36,643 nt of DNA from an uncultured Nocardioidaceae bacterium (GCA_902805855.1 CADCUJ010000031.1:5909-42551); one strand, 5' to 3'; counted from the first letter of the stretch, positions 1-9,400 are shown. The notes: a model not told the origin generated them from the sequence alone. Numbers and translations: made by a program.

Positions 1-1071
1 ATCAGTCTGGGCTTCGTGCCCCGGTTCGACTACGACCGGCTGCTTCGCCGTCATGCCCTCGGTCGGTTCGAGGACATGTTGGTCGAGGCCACTCTGCACC
101 CCTCGATGCTGATCTTCCTGGACAACTACAAGTCCATCCGCAACGCGCCGAACGAGAACCACGGTCGGGAGCTGCTCGAGCTGCACACCGTGGGGCGGAC
201 CTCGGGCTACACCGAGCAGATGGTCAAGGACGCCGCCAAGATCCTGTCCGGCTACACCGTCGACGCGAAGGGCACCTGGGAGGGCTTCTACAACCCGACG
301 CTGCACACCATGGGCCCGGTGCAGGTGCTCGACTTCAGCCACCCCAACAGCTCCAGCGACGGCAAGCAGATGGCGGTGGACTTCCTGCGCTACCTGGCCA
401 ACCACCCCGCGACCGCCCGGACGATCGCCTACAAGCTGGCGACCCGGTTCGTCTCCGACGAGCCGTCCGACGAGCTGGTCGTCCACCTGGCCCGGGTGTT
501 TCGTGACTCGGGCACCGACATCAAGACCACCTTGCGGGCTCTGGTGGCTCACCCGGAGTTCCAGGCGTCGGCGGGACGGAAGGTCCGAACCCCGGTCGAG
601 GATCTGGTCGCCACCGCCAAGGTGCTACAGGTCGAGGCCCAGAAGCCGACGAGCGGGGCCGCCTTCGCCCATGACATCTCCTTCGTGCACCAGGGGATGA
701 TCCTCTACCAGTGGCCGCGACCGGATGGACCGCCCAACCGCAACAGCGCTTGGTCCTCCGCCAGCCGGGTCCTCGGTTCCTTCCGGATGCACTGGCTGTT
801 CACCGGTGGCTACTACCCCGACGGCAACGTGGTCTACCGCACGCCGGGCAGCTGGATCCCGCAGCGCAGCCTGCGGTTCGACCAGTACGTCGACCACCTG
901 TGCCGGATGTTCCACGGGAAGCCGTCCACCTCCCGCGTCCTCCGGGCAGCTGTCGAGGCCACCGGCCTGACCCCCTCCACCACCATCACCAGGACGCACC
1001 GAGTCACCGGATACATGGGCGTCCGGCTCATCGGAGCCATCTTGGACTCACCCGCGCACATGAGCCGCTGA
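1..1071 (+). CDS. DUF1800 family protein, C-terminal part (5' end outside window)
   Basis: The reading frame is open from the first base, and 356 residues are visible before the stop, so the N-terminus lies outside the window. A GTG at base 16 is unlikely to be the true start because DUF1800 proteins normally run to 450-600 residues and the sequence enters mid-domain. Family hallmarks are visible: a leucine-rich HPSMLIFLDNY stretch, the conserved NENHGRELLELHTVG-type segment near visible residue 60, and an AAKILSGYTV segment just after it. The function of DUF1800 is not established. It is almost always encoded just upstream of a DUF1501 protein, as here, where the next gene starts 17 bases downstream, so the two probably form one exported pair. 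Identification of the family is firm; any biochemical role would be a guess. Confidence 0.85.
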   Translation: MSLGFVPRFDYDRLLRRHALGRFEDMLVEATLHPSMLIFLDNYKSIRNAPNENHGRELLELHTVGRTSGYTEQMVKDAAKILSGYTVDAKGTWEGFYNPTLHTMGPVQVLDFSHPNSSSDGKQMAVDFLRYLANHPATARTIAYKLATRFVSDEPSDELVVHLARVFRDSGTDIKTTLRALVAHPEFQASAGRKVRTPVEDLVATAKVLQVEAQKPTSGAAFAHDISFVHQGMILYQWPRPDGPPNRNSAWSSASRVLGSFRMHWLFTGGYYPDGNVVYRTPGSWIPQRSLRFDQYVDHLCRMFHGKPSTSRVLRAAVEATGLTPSTTITRTHRVTGYMGVRLIGAILDSPAHMSR

Positions 1072-1088
1072 CCAGCCGGAGAAGAACG

Positions 1089-2369
1089 ATGAGCACAGAA
1101 GAGAACTGCTGTCAGGAGTACGAGCGGGCCGCCGGGATGAGCCGTCGTCGGTTCATGCAGGGCGTGGCTGCGACCAGCACCGCCGCGGTGGCGACCACCA
1201 TGTTCGGCGACGCGGTGCGCCAGGCCTCGTTCGGGAACACCGGCGGCAACGTGCTGGTGGTGATCAGCCTGCGCGGCGGCATCGACGGTCTGGGCATGGT
1301 CGTCCCGCACGGTGACCCGGCCTACTACACCGCGCGCAAGGGCATCGCGGTTCCCGCCGCCTCGCTCCTGGCGAAGGACGCCATGTTCGGGCTGCACCCG
1401 GCGATGAAGCCGGTCGAGTGGCTGTGGAACGCGGGCGAGCTGGCCGCCGTACAGGCAGTGGGGATGGACGTCCCGAACCGCTCACACTTCCTGGCCATGG
1501 AGCAGATCGAGGACGCCGCCCCGGGCTCGGACGCCCGGACCGGATGGGTGAACCGGATGATCGGCCTCGACGCCGACGCCTCACCCAGTGAGGCGATCCA
1601 CCTCACCGACTCGATCGTCCCGACCATGCTCGTTGGGGAGGCACCCAGCCTGTCGTGCTCCAAGCTGTCCCAGATCAAGCTCTCCGGCGACAAGGACCAG
1701 TTCAGCACCGGGCGGCGGGCACAGATCCAGACGATGTGGGCTCTGGAGGAGAACCCGCTCGGTGACGCTGTCCGTTCGGCCCTGGCGACCGTCAGCCAGC
1801 TGTCGCCGATCGCCCAGCAGCAGGTCGTGCCGCAGAACGGCGTGGTCTACCCACGCGAGTGGCCGGCGACCGACCTGTCGGACGCACTCAAGGACACCGC
1901 CCACCTGATCCGGGCCAACGTCGGCACCGAGGTGATCTCGATCGACTTCGGTTCCTGGGACATGCACAGCAGTTACGGCCGCAACGGGTCCGGTGAGATG
2001 CACTGGATGGTCGGCGGCTTCGCGGCTGAGCTGGACGCGTTCATGCGCGACCTCGGTCCCGATCTCCGTTCGCGGGTGACCGTGGTGACGATCAGCGAGT
2101 TCGGCCGCAGAGTAGCCGAGAACGGCAACCAGGGCCTCGACCACGGCTGGGGCAACATGATGCTCGTCGCCGGTGCCGGGGTGAAGGGTGGACGGTACTA
2201 CGGCGAGTGGCCCTGGCTCAGCGCAGGCAACCTCGTCGACGGCGACCTGAAGGTGACCACCGACTACCGCCAGGTGCTCGGTGAGGTCGTCACCACACGG
2301 TTCCCCGACCGGTCCATCGCGAGCGTCTTCCCGAGCCTGGACTACCGTCCGCTCGGCCTGATGGGCTGA
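1089..2369 (+). CDS. DUF1501 family protein, Tat-exported
   Basis: A 426-residue protein starting at ATG 1089 behind a GGAGAAG ribosome-binding site. Residues 18-25 read SRRRFMQG, a twin-arginine motif, followed by an alanine/threonine-rich hydrophobic stretch, so export of a folded protein by the Tat pathway is expected. The mature part begins with VLVVISLRGGIDGLGMVVP near residue 57, typical of DUF1501, and has late metal-site-like motifs (DFGSWDMHS, SEFGRR, DHGWGN) of the alkaline-phosphatase/sulfatase-like fold to which DUF1501 is related. The substrate is unknown. The gene sits 17 bases after the DUF1800 gene and 4 bases before a secreted peptidase-like gene, so the three are probably one transcript. 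Confidence 0.88.
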   Translation: MSTEENCCQEYERAAGMSRRRFMQGVAATSTAAVATTMFGDAVRQASFGNTGGNVLVVISLRGGIDGLGMVVPHGDPAYYTARKGIAVPAASLLAKDAMFGLHPAMKPVEWLWNAGELAAVQAVGMDVPNRSHFLAMEQIEDAAPGSDARTGWVNRMIGLDADASPSEAIHLTDSIVPTMLVGEAPSLSCSKLSQIKLSGDKDQFSTGRRAQIQTMWALEENPLGDAVRSALATVSQLSPIAQQQVVPQNGVVYPREWPATDLSDALKDTAHLIRANVGTEVISIDFGSWDMHSSYGRNGSGEMHWMVGGFAAELDAFMRDLGPDLRSRVTVVTISEFGRRVAENGNQGLDHGWGNMMLVAGAGVKGGRYYGEWPWLSAGNLVDGDLKVTTDYRQVLGEVVTTRFPDRSIASVFPSLDYRPLGLMG

Positions 2370-2373
2370 GCCC

Positions 2374-2970
2374 GTGCTCCGCCACCTCGCCCGAGTGCTC
2401 ACCGCAGCAGCCGCGGCGGCGGGCCTCGTGGTCAGTGGTCATCCGGCGCAGGCCAGTGAGATCGAGGACTACGCCTCCTACGAGCCGCAGCGCACGTGTG
2501 CGAGCAAGACCGAGCCCGGCACCGAGTACCTGCTGGGCTGGCTGGTCAGGAAGTACCCGGGGACCGGCCGGTCATCGACCCTTCGCTCCTGCTCCAGCGG
2601 GGGTACCTCCGAGCACAAGGACGGCCGGGCGCTCGACTGGGCGGTCGACGCGGCCCGGGCCGACCAGCGCGCCCAGGCCGAGCACTTCCTCACCAGGATC
2701 TTCGCCACCGACGCCGCCGGGAACACCCATGCCATGGCCCGGCGGATGGGCATCATGTACATCATCTGGAACGACCACATGTGGGCGTCGTACCGCCGCT
2801 TCGAGAAGCGCGACTACCTCAGCCCTGCCTGCTCCTCTCGACAATTCTGCTCGAAGACGTTGCGACACCGCGACCACGTGCACATCTCCCTGTCCCACGC
2901 GGGGGCGGAGGCGCGGACGTCGTTCTACACTCGACGTGGCGTCCCGACCGGGGCGTCGAGCGCGCGCTGA
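2374..2970 (+). CDS. secreted M15-like (ARB_07466-type) metallopeptidase-like protein
   Basis: A 198-residue protein starting at GTG 2374, four bases after the DUF1501 stop, which suggests coupled translation because no good ribosome-binding site is visible. Residues 1-28 form a Sec signal peptide ending AQA before SEIED. The mature domain has the zinc-site pattern of the hedgehog/DD-peptidase (M15-like) superfamily: SEHKDGRALDWAVDA (H and D ligands in an SxHxxGxAxD pattern) and a late HRDHVHISL (HxxH). Four cysteines could make disulfides in the extracellular protein. Such domains are found on actinobacterial wall-associated hydrolases, so a peptidoglycan peptide bond is the likely substrate, but that is inference. 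It could instead be an inactive wall-binding relative. Confidence 0.75.
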   Translation: MLRHLARVLTAAAAAAGLVVSGHPAQASEIEDYASYEPQRTCASKTEPGTEYLLGWLVRKYPGTGRSSTLRSCSSGGTSEHKDGRALDWAVDAARADQRAQAEHFLTRIFATDAAGNTHAMARRMGIMYIIWNDHMWASYRRFEKRDYLSPACSSRQFCSKTLRHRDHVHISLSHAGAEARTSFYTRRGVPTGASSAR

Positions 2971-3177
2971 GCGGCCACGCGGCCGACCTGATCCGGCCGA
3001 TGACCCGCCAGGGTCGGCACACCGCCGAGAAGTTGGTACGCTGGGCTGGCAGCAGGATGCAAGTTCCAGCAGGTCGGACGCCCGCGGAGTTTGTGAATCC
3101 GACGGCGTTTCTTCTCAGATGGCCTGTGCAAGTGCTCGGTGCTTTTCGAGGGGGTACGGCGTTTCACCGCATCTGCT

Positions 3178-3210
3178 GCGGGGCCGCCGAAGTGGCGGTT
3201 CCTCGCCCCG
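3178..3210 (+). promoter_or_regulatory. hairpin in the 5' leader of the cold-shock gene
   Basis: An outer stem CGGGGC/GCCCCG encloses an inner stem CCGCC/GGCGG with loop GAAGT. It ends four bases before the AGAGGAG ribosome-binding site of the csp gene. The 258-base gap (2971-3228) otherwise holds no gene, and I could not fix the promoter. A structured leader close to the ribosome-binding site fits temperature-dependent translation as known for cspA-type mRNAs, but that role is inferred. Confidence 0.4.
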
Positions 3211-3228
3211 TTAGAGGAGTAAGTGAGC

Positions 3229-3432
3229 ATGGCTCAGGGCACTGTCAAGTGGTTCAACGCCGAGAAGGGTTTCGGCTTCATCGCGCAAGAGGACGGCGGA
3301 GACGACGTCTTCGTGCACTACTCGGCCATCCAGACGAACGGCTACAAGTCGCTCGATGAGAACCAGAAGGTCGAGTTCGACGTCACCCAGGGTCCCAAGG
3401 GCCCGCAGGCGGAGAACGTTCGCCCTCTGTGA
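3229..3432 (+). CDS. cold-shock protein (CspA family)
   Basis: A 67-residue single cold-shock domain, the standard length for actinobacterial CspA-type proteins. RNP1 is KGFGFI at residues 13-18 and RNP2 is DVFVHY at 26-31. These are the nucleic-acid-binding strands of the five-stranded OB fold, which melts secondary structure in mRNA. ATG 3229 is chosen over the in-frame GTG at 3223 because the GAGGAG site at 3214-3219 is nine bases from the ATG but only three from the GTG. The gene stands alone, with a structured leader upstream and a strong terminator downstream, as expected for a highly expressed monocistronic gene. Confidence 0.96.
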   Translation: MAQGTVKWFNAEKGFGFIAQEDGGDDVFVHYSAIQTNGYKSLDENQKVEFDVTQGPKGPQAENVRPL

Positions 3433-3470
3433 TCATCTCGTGATCTGGAGACGCCTGACCTAGGCATCGC

Positions 3471-3502
3471 AGAAGGCCCCGACTACCCAGTCGGGGCCTT
3501 CT
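3471..3502 (+). terminator. intrinsic terminator of the csp gene
   Basis: A perfect 13-bp inverted repeat (3471-3483 with 3490-3502, arms AGAAGGCCCCGAC and its complement) with a six-base loop, followed by CGTTTG. It lies 39 bases after the csp stop. The U-tract is short, as usual in high-GC actinobacteria. Confidence 0.85.
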
Positions 3503-3616
3503 CGTTTGCCCGAAAGTGACTATGGGTAGACCACAAGGTGTCGGGGAGAATACAGGGAGCACACGGTTACTTGGTCCGCCGTCGTGGGGACATCGGCGTG
3601 GAGGGAGAGCGGCGTC

Positions 3617-3796
3617 ATGGACGACCAGCTGAACGTCCCGCTGGAGGATGCGGAGCTCCTCGCGGAGGTTGAGCTGACCACGAACCTGATCATCGCCGCA
3701 TCGGAGTCCGAGGAATCGATGAGCCAGGACGAGGTGGACAGGCTGCTCGGGCTGGCGCACAGGATCCCGGCACAGCAGGGCCACAGCCGCTCGTAG
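3617..3796 (+). CDS. small acidic protein of unknown function
   Basis: A 59-residue protein from ATG 3617 behind a GAGGGAG site nine bases upstream. An upstream in-frame ATG at 3584 has no ribosome-binding site. The sequence is strongly acidic (LEDAELLAEVELTTNLIIAA near residues 9-28, then a Ser/Glu run and SQDEVDRLLGL) and looks like two amphipathic helices. There is no signal peptide or membrane segment. I do not recognise a named family. The C-terminal SQDEVDRLLG segment resembles short helical domains in other small actinobacterial proteins. It stands alone between the csp terminator and the phosphate genes, so context gives no function. Confidence 0.65.
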   Translation: MDDQLNVPLEDAELLAEVELTTNLIIAASESEESMSQDEVDRLLGLAHRIPAQQGHSRS

Positions 3797-3913
3797 GCAG
3801 CACCTCGAGATTCCCGGCGCGACCCGGCCCGATCGGCCCTCGCTTGCGGGCCGTGCCCCGGCACCGCCTAGCATGTGCGTGGCTCTGCTTCCCTTGCGAC
3901 CCAGGAGTTCGTC

Positions 3914-4531
3914 GTGCCCCTGCGCTTCCGGCCTGTCGACACGACGTTCTACGACCTGTTCGCCGAGTCCGCCGCCCACCTCGTCGACGGGGCCGCACTC
4001 CTTGCCGAGATCCTGGGGACCGGGAACGACCGGCACGCGATCGCGAAGCGGATGCGGGACGCCGAGCACGCCGCCGACGAGACCACCCACGCCATCGTCC
4101 GCCGCGTCAACAGCACCTTCGTCACGCCCTTCGACCGGGAGGACATCTACTCCCTGGCCTCCAGCCTCGACGACGTGATGGACTTCATGGAGGAGGCCGT
4201 CGACCTGGTCCTGCTCTACGAGATCCACGAGCTGCCAGGCGAGCTGGCCACCCAGGTCGAAGTGCTCCAACGAGCAGCCGACCTCACCTCCGAGTCGATG
4301 CCGCGTCTGCAGAGCATGAAGAACCTCGAGGAGTACTGGATCGAGATCAACCGCCTCGAGAACACCGGCGACAAGAGCTACCGCAGGATCCTCGCGAAGC
4401 TGTTCGGCGGCGGGTACGAGGCCTTGGAGGTGCTCAAGCTCAAGGACGTCGTCGACTCGCTCGAGGCGGCGATCGACGCGTTCGAGAAGGTTGCCAACAT
4501 CATCGAGCAGATCGCGGTCAAGGAGTCCTGA
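3914..4531 (+). CDS. DUF47/PhoU-like phosphate transport accessory protein
   Basis: A 205-residue all-helical protein of the DUF47 (PhoU-like, formerly TIGR00153) family. GTG 3914 is chosen because AGGAG lies six bases upstream. Family features include the early YDLFAE segment, the DAEHAADETTHAIVRRVN stretch that includes the PhoU-type metal-site acids, FDREDIYSLASSLDDVMDF in the middle, and a second repeat ending DVVDSLEAAIDAFEKVANI. These proteins are encoded next to Pit transporters and are thought to modulate phosphate entry. The Pit gene follows after three bases, so the two are cotranscribed. It is not classical PhoU of the Pst system; no separate phoU is present in this window. Confidence 0.9.
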   Translation: MPLRFRPVDTTFYDLFAESAAHLVDGAALLAEILGTGNDRHAIAKRMRDAEHAADETTHAIVRRVNSTFVTPFDREDIYSLASSLDDVMDFMEEAVDLVLLYEIHELPGELATQVEVLQRAADLTSESMPRLQSMKNLEEYWIEINRLENTGDKSYRRILAKLFGGGYEALEVLKLKDVVDSLEAAIDAFEKVANIIEQIAVKES

Positions 4532-4534
4532 CCG

Positions 4535-5560
4535 GTGGAGCTCGCGATCATCATCGCGGTCGTCGTGGTTGCCCTCGTCTTCGACTACACCAACGGGTTC
4601 CACGACGCCGCGAACGCGATCGCCACCTCCGTCTCCACCCGAGCCCTGACCCCGCGGGTCGCGTTGATCATGGCGGCGGTGATGAACTTCGTCGGTGCCT
4701 TCCTGGGCCAGAAGGTCGCCAAGACCGTCAGCGAGGTGATCACCCCACCAGCCGGCACCGCCGGGCTCATCGTGGTGATGTCCGGGTTGATCGGGGCCAT
4801 CGCGTGGAACCTGTTCACCTGGTACTTCGGACTGCCGTCCTCCTCCTCCCACGCCCTGATCGGCGGGCTCGGAGGGGCCGCGATGGCCTACGGCGCCCTC
4901 CAGGGCGCGGTATTCGACTCGGTGAAGTGGGACGTGATCCTGGACAAGATCGTGATCCCGATGATCGCCTCGCCCCTGTTCGGGTTCGCGGCGGCATTCG
5001 CGCTGATGCTGGCGATCATGTGGGCCTTCCGGCGCAGCAACCCCTCTCGCACCAACCGTGGCTTTCGCCTCGCACAGACCGTCTCGGCGGCTGCGATGGC
5101 GCTGGGGCACGGACTGCAGGACGCGCAGAAGACGATGGGTGTCATCTTCCTCGCGCTGCTCGCCGGCGGGTACGTGGCGAGCGGTGACCCGCTACCGGTG
5201 TGGGTGATCGTCGCCGCCGCGGCGGCCATCTCGCTCGGCACCTACTCCGGCGGCTGGCGGATCATGCGTACCCTGGGGCGCCGCATCATCCACCTGGACC
5301 CGCCGCGGGGATTCGCGGCGGAGTCGGTGGCGGCCGGTGTTCTCTACACCACCGCGTTCGCCTTCGAGGCGCCGATCTCCACCACGCACACGATCACCTC
5401 GGCGGTGATGGGGGTCGGTGCCAGCAAGCGCTTCTCGGCGGTTCGTTGGGGGGTGGCCCGCTCGATCGTGACCGCGTGGGTGCTGACCTTCCCGATGGCC
5501 GGGCTGGCCGCCGCGCTGTGCTACTGGCTGACGCACTACCTCCTCGAGGTCCTCCCCTGA
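4535..5560 (+). CDS. pit: low-affinity inorganic phosphate transporter (PiT family)
   Basis: A 341-residue polytopic membrane protein that imports metal-phosphate by proton symport. Both PiT repeats are visible: DYTNGFHDAANAIATSVSTR near residues 17-36 and, after the midpoint, HGLQDAQKTMG and FEAPISTTHTITSAVMGVGAS. GLPSSSSHALIGGLGG lies near residue 98. About nine to ten hydrophobic segments are visible. The GTG start is three bases after the DUF47 gene. The stop lies three bases from the pstB stop on the opposite strand, so low- and high-affinity phosphate uptake loci converge. The family assignment is firm; the transported ion could include arsenate or other metals as for other PiT members. 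Confidence 0.95.
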   Translation: MELAIIIAVVVVALVFDYTNGFHDAANAIATSVSTRALTPRVALIMAAVMNFVGAFLGQKVAKTVSEVITPPAGTAGLIVVMSGLIGAIAWNLFTWYFGLPSSSSHALIGGLGGAAMAYGALQGAVFDSVKWDVILDKIVIPMIASPLFGFAAAFALMLAIMWAFRRSNPSRTNRGFRLAQTVSAAAMALGHGLQDAQKTMGVIFLALLAGGYVASGDPLPVWVIVAAAAAISLGTYSGGWRIMRTLGRRIIHLDPPRGFAAESVAAGVLYTTAFAFEAPISTTHTITSAVMGVGASKRFSAVRWGVARSIVTAWVLTFPMAGLAAALCYWLTHYLLEVLP

Positions 5561-5563
5561 CCC

Positions 5564-6451
5564 TCAGCCGAAGCGGCCGGAGATGTAGGCCTCGGTGCGG
5601 CTGTCGTCGGGGTTCGAGAAGATCCGGTTGGTCAGGTTGTACTCGACGAGCAGCCCGGTCCGGTTCCCGGTGGTCTCGTCGGGCCGCGCGGTGAAGAACG
5701 CGGTCCGGTCCGAGACCCGCGCCGCCTGCTGCATGTTGTGGGTCACCACGATCAGCGCGTAGTCCTTGCGCATCTCCAGCATCAGGTCCTCGATGCGGGA
5801 GGTCGCGATCGGGTCCAGCGAGGAACACGGCTCGTCCATCAAGATCACATCAGGCCGGGTGGCGACCGTCCGTGCGATGCACAGCCTCTGCTGCTGGCCA
5901 CCCGACAGGCCGTACGCCGACTGCTTGAGCTTGTCCTTGACCTCGTCCCACAGCGCCGCACTGTGCAGCGCCTCCTCGACGAGGTCGTCCATGTTGTCGA
6001 CCTTCATCCCCGTCACCCGCGGGCCGTAGGCGATGTTGTCGTAGATCGACTTGGGGAACGGGTTCGGCTTCTGGAAGACCATGCCGATGCGGCGTCGTAC
6101 CTCGATCGGGTCCACCTTCGGCCCGTAGACGTTCTGCCCGTGGTAGGTGACCGCGCCGGTGACCCGGGCACCGATCACCAGGTCGTTCATCCGGTTCAGG
6201 CAGCGCAGCACCGTGGACTTGCCGCAGCCGGAGGGGCCGATGAGTGCGGTGATCTCACCCCGTCCGAACGCCAGGTTCACGTCGTGCACGGCATGGAAGT
6301 CGCCGTAGTAGACGTTCAGGTCGGTGGCCTCGATCACCGGCTCCTGCGGCAGGTCGGGCACGACGTGCTCCCCGGTGTCGGCGACCTCGGCGAGGTTGGC
6401 CGCTCCGTAGACCGAGTCGCGGGTGTTGGCGGTGGCGGGCTTGGTTGTCAT
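5564..6451 (-). CDS. pstB: phosphate ABC transporter ATP-binding protein PstB
   Basis: A 295-residue ABC ATPase that energises high-affinity phosphate import. Walker [10 protein letters not shown] is at residues 72-80, the PstB-typical [18 protein letters not shown] at about 126-143, signature LSGGQQQR at 182-189, Walker B VILMDEP at 202-208 and the switch His in VVTHNM. The start is ATG 6451; the first 40 residues are a poorly conserved extension that is longer than in most PstB proteins. It is the last gene of pstSCAB on the minus strand, 11 bases after pstA. The operon order S-C-A-B is standard. In M. tuberculosis the orphan homologue PhoT lies beside mshD, recalling the mshD gene found further along in this window. 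Confidence 0.96.
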   Translation of the reverse strand: MTTKPATANTRDSVYGAANLAEVADTGEHVVPDLPQEPVIEATDLNVYYGDFHAVHDVNLAFGRGEITALIGPSGCGKSTVLRCLNRMNDLVIGARVTGAVTYHGQNVYGPKVDPIEVRRRIGMVFQKPNPFPKSIYDNIAYGPRVTGMKVDNMDDLVEEALHSAALWDEVKDKLKQSAYGLSGGQQQRLCIARTVATRPDVILMDEPCSSLDPIATSRIEDLMLEMRKDYALIVVTHNMQQAARVSDRTAFFTARPDETTGNRTGLLVEYNLTNRIFSNPDDSRTEAYISGRFG

Positions 6452-6462
6452 CAGTTGGTTCC

Positions 6463-7383
6463 TCACCAGCGGCGCTGGTAGTGGTTGCGGATGTAGATGG
6501 CGAGTCCGTTCAGGACGAGGATCATGACCAGCAGCACGATGATCGCAGCCGCCGCGGCCGTCTGGAACTCCTCCTGGGGCTGGCTGGACATGGTGAAGAT
6601 CTGGATCGGCAGCGCGGTGAACTGGCTCAAGATCCCGTTCGGGTCGAACCGGATACCGGTGGCGACGCCGAGCAGCAGCAGGGGAGCGGCCTCGCCGATC
6701 GCGCGGGACAGCGCCAGGATCGTCCCGGTCGCGATGCCGGGGATCGCCGAGGGCAGCGACTGGCGCCAGGTGGTCTGCCACAACGTGGCGCCGAGCGCCA
6801 GCGAGCCGTCCCGGATCTCGCGCGGGACCGCACGGATCGACTCCCGGGTGGTGATGATGATGACCGGCAGGATCAGCAGGGTCAGCGCCAGTGCCCCGCC
6901 GATCACCAGGGACGTCTGCCGGAACCCGCGCAGCGCCAGCAGGCCGAGAGCCAGCAGGCCATAGATCACCGAGGGAACCGCCGCGAGGTTCTGCAGGTTG
7001 ACCTCGATCAGCCGGTTGTACCACCGGGTGGGGTTGGCGAACTCCTCGAGGTACAGGGCGGCGGCGATTCCCAGCGGGACGGACATCACCGCCGTGGTCA
7101 CCATCAGCCACAGGCTCCCGAGGATGCCGGCCCGGACGCCGGTCTCCTCCTCGAAAAGGGTCGAGGAGTACTCGGTGAAGAGGTTCGCGTCGAGCCTTGG
7201 CGCACCGTCGAGCGCCGTGCTCGCGATCAGGACCAGCAGCACCAGGACGCCGAAGGCGAGCGAGCACCAGAGCGCGACCAGGAACGCGAGGGACCCCGCG
7301 TTGCGCTCGTGGTTCTGGCCGGTGTCCAGCACGCGAGTGCCTTCTTCGCGCCGCCTGCCGGGCTTGATCTGGGTCGTGGTCAT
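6463..7383 (-). CDS. pstA: phosphate ABC transporter permease PstA
   Basis: A 306-residue inner-membrane permease with a basic cytoplasmic N-terminus and six hydrophobic segments. The ABC permease EAA loop is visible around [18 protein letters not shown], and [16 protein letters not shown] in the middle is typical of PstA/PstC. Its ATG overlaps the pstC stop (TGATG), which implies translational coupling and a fixed PstC:PstA ratio. It forms the channel with PstC and is driven by PstB. Family assignment is secure. Confidence 0.95.
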   Translation of the reverse strand: MTTTQIKPGRRREEGTRVLDTGQNHERNAGSLAFLVALWCSLAFGVLVLLVLIASTALDGAPRLDANLFTEYSSTLFEEETGVRAGILGSLWLMVTTAVMSVPLGIAAALYLEEFANPTRWYNRLIEVNLQNLAAVPSVIYGLLALGLLALRGFRQTSLVIGGALALTLLILPVIIITTRESIRAVPREIRDGSLALGATLWQTTWRQSLPSAIPGIATGTILALSRAIGEAAPLLLLGVATGIRFDPNGILSQFTALPIQIFTMSSQPQEEFQTAAAAAIIVLLVMILVLNGLAIYIRNHYQRRW

Positions 7384-8345
7384 CAGTAGGCCTGCCGGTA
7401 GCGACGGACCAGTGCGATGCTGACGACGTTGATGACCAGGGTCATCAGGAACAGCAGCAGGCCGACCGCGAAAAGCGTGTTGTAGGAGGTGGAGCCGACC
7501 GGGTTCTCGCCGCCGGCGGTGGCCGCGATGAAACCGGTCATCGTCTGCATCCCCTCGCGTGGGTCAGCCGAGAGGTTGGGCTGCGACCCCGACGCGAGCG
7601 CGACGATCATCGTCTCACCGATGGCGCGGGACAGTCCGAGCACGACGGCTGCGGCGATGCCGGAGATCGCAGCCGGGAACACCACCCGCAGGGTGGTCTG
7701 CATCCGGTTCGCACCCATCGCGAACGAGCCCTGACGCAGTGCCTGGGGGACCGCGCTCATGGCGTCCTCTGACAGTGAGGCCACCGTCGGGATGATCATC
7801 ACCCCGAGCACGATTCCCGCACTGAGCGCGTTGGTGAACCCGACCTCCATGCCGAGCAGGTCCTGCAGCACGGCTGGCGTGACGAAGGACAGGGCGAAGA
7901 ACCCGTAAACCACCGAGGGGATGCCGGCCAGCAGCTCCAGGATCGGCTTGAGCCTCGCTCGGTTCCGGGCGCTGGCGTACTCAGAGAGGTACATCGCGGC
8001 GCCGAGTCCGAGAGGTACGGCGACGACCAGCCCGATGGCGGTCACCATCAAGGTGCCACCGACCAGCGGGAGCACCCCGAAGGACTGGGGCGCCAGGTTG
8101 GGCGACCAGTCGGTGCCGGTCAGGAAGTCCCACACCGACACCTTGCCGAAGAAGTTGACGACCGGGACGGCGAGGGAGACCACGATGCCGATCGTGGTGA
8201 AGACCGACACGAAGGCCGCCGCCCGCAGCACGGCCATGACCAGCGACTCACCTCTCCTGGGCTTTCGGGTGAGGTCGAGGTCTCCTGGGAACGGCCCAGA
8301 GCCCGTCGAGGCCGACGGGCTCTGCGCAGTGGTGTTGCTCGTCAT
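7383..8345 (-). CDS. pstC: phosphate ABC transporter permease PstC
   Basis: A 320-residue permease with about six membrane segments. Motifs include [19 protein letters not shown] in the middle and [19 protein letters not shown] in the EAA-loop region, both characteristic of PstC. The N-terminal ~40 residues are hydrophilic and Ser/Thr-rich. It lies 10 bases downstream of pstS and overlaps pstA by one base. It partners PstA to form the phosphate channel. Confidence 0.95.
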   Translation of the reverse strand: MTSNTTAQSPSASTGSGPFPGDLDLTRKPRRGESLVMAVLRAAAFVSVFTTIGIVVSLAVPVVNFFGKVSVWDFLTGTDWSPNLAPQSFGVLPLVGGTLMVTAIGLVVAVPLGLGAAMYLSEYASARNRARLKPILELLAGIPSVVYGFFALSFVTPAVLQDLLGMEVGFTNALSAGIVLGVMIIPTVASLSEDAMSAVPQALRQGSFAMGANRMQTTLRVVFPAAISGIAAAVVLGLSRAIGETMIVALASGSQPNLSADPREGMQTMTGFIAATAGGENPVGSTSYNTLFAVGLLLFLMTLVINVVSIALVRRYRQAY

Positions 8346-8355
8346 CGGATGCGGA

Positions 8356-9336
8356 CTACAGCTCCTCGTCGAGGGTGGACTGCGTCTTGGCGAGCTGGTC
8401 GTCGTTCAGCGGAATGAACTCGGCCGCCTCTGCGATGTCGACCAGGTTCGAGATGTAGAAGTCGACGTACTCCTTGACGGCCGCCTTGTCGGCGTACGAC
8501 TGCTTGTTCACGTAGATGAACAGCGGGCGGGACAAGGGGGTGTACTCGCCGCTCTGTGCCGACTCGACCGAGGGAGCCACGCAGCCGTCACCGGAGTCGA
8601 CCTCGAGTGCCTTCAGCGTCTCGGCGTTCTCCTCGTAGTAGCTGAAGCCGAAGTACCCCAGCGCGCCCTCGGTGTTGGCCACACCCTCGACGATCACGTT
8701 GTCGTCCTCGGAGGACTCGTAGTCGGAGCGGGAAGCGCCCTCCTCACCGTTGATCTCGTCGGTGAAGTAGTCGAACGTGCCCGAGTCGGTCCCCGGGCCG
8801 AAGAGGCTGAGCTCGGTGTCCGGGAAGCTGGGGTCGACCTGGTTCCAGTTGGTGATCTTGCCCTGGGCGGCCGGCTCCCACATCGTCTTGAGCTGGTCGG
8901 TGGTGATGCAGTCGACCTCGAAGTCCTTCGGGACGACGACAGTCAGGGCGTCGGTCGCCACCTGGAGCTCGGTGTAGTCGACACCGCCCTCCTTGCAGAG
9001 GGGAACCTCCTCCTCCTCGTCGATCGGACGGGATGCGTCGGAGATGTCGGTCTTGTCGGCGCAGAAGGCCTCGAAGCCGCCGCCGGTGCCCGACGTGCCG
9101 ACCGTCACCTTGATGCCCGGGTTCTCCTCGCTGAGCAGTTCGGCCGCGGCGTCACTGAGCGGGAAGACGGTCGAGGAACCATCGATGGCGACGGAGCCCG
9201 AGGCGCCGGTGGAGCCGCCATCGGAGCCGGAGCCTTCATCGCCGGCGCTCTGGCCGCCGCACGCGGCGAGGGTCAAGGCGAGCGACGCTGCGAGAGCGGT
9301 CGGCGCGAGTGCCCGGCGCGTAAGGTTGCGGATCAC
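8356..9336 (-). CDS. pstS: phosphate-binding lipoprotein PstS
   Basis: A 326-residue periplasmic-type phosphate receptor tethered as a lipoprotein. From GTG 9336 the signal peptide carries two arginines, a hydrophobic core and a lipobox ending LTLAAC, with lipidated Cys26. A Ser/Gly linker follows, then the PstS motifs VAIDGSSTVFPLSDA, TVGTSGTGGGF and GPGTDSGTFDYFT that bind phosphate. I prefer GTG 9336 to the upstream GTG 9384 because an AAAGG site lies eight bases before 9336 and because a likely -10 (TAGCGT, 9395-9390) would start the transcript almost at 9384. First gene of pstSCAB, preceded by a PHO box. Confidence 0.95.
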   Translation of the reverse strand: MIRNLTRRALAPTALAASLALTLAACGGQSAGDEGSGSDGGSTGASGSVAIDGSSTVFPLSDAAAELLSEENPGIKVTVGTSGTGGGFEAFCADKTDISDASRPIDEEEEVPLCKEGGVDYTELQVATDALTVVVPKDFEVDCITTDQLKTMWEPAAQGKITNWNQVDPSFPDTELSLFGPGTDSGTFDYFTDEINGEEGASRSDYESSEDDNVIVEGVANTEGALGYFGFSYYEENAETLKALEVDSGDGCVAPSVESAQSGEYTPLSRPLFIYVNKQSYADKAAVKEYVDFYISNLVDIAEAAEFIPLNDDQLAKTQSTLDEEL

Positions 9337-9400
9337 TTCTGGTGCCTTTCGTGGAGATCGTGGTTTCGCTGTCTGCGAAGTCACTGGTGACGCTAGGCAG

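Noticed and set aside
3383-5110. 575-codon minus-strand open frame across the DUF47 and pit genes
   Set aside because: Composition is Gly/Arg/Val/Asp-rich with no domain, and it is antisense to two clear family members. It is a shadow frame of high-GC DNA.
6445-7389. 314-codon plus-strand open frame opposite pstA
   Set aside because: Gln/Arg/Asp-rich low-complexity antisense product. PstA on the other strand is unambiguous.
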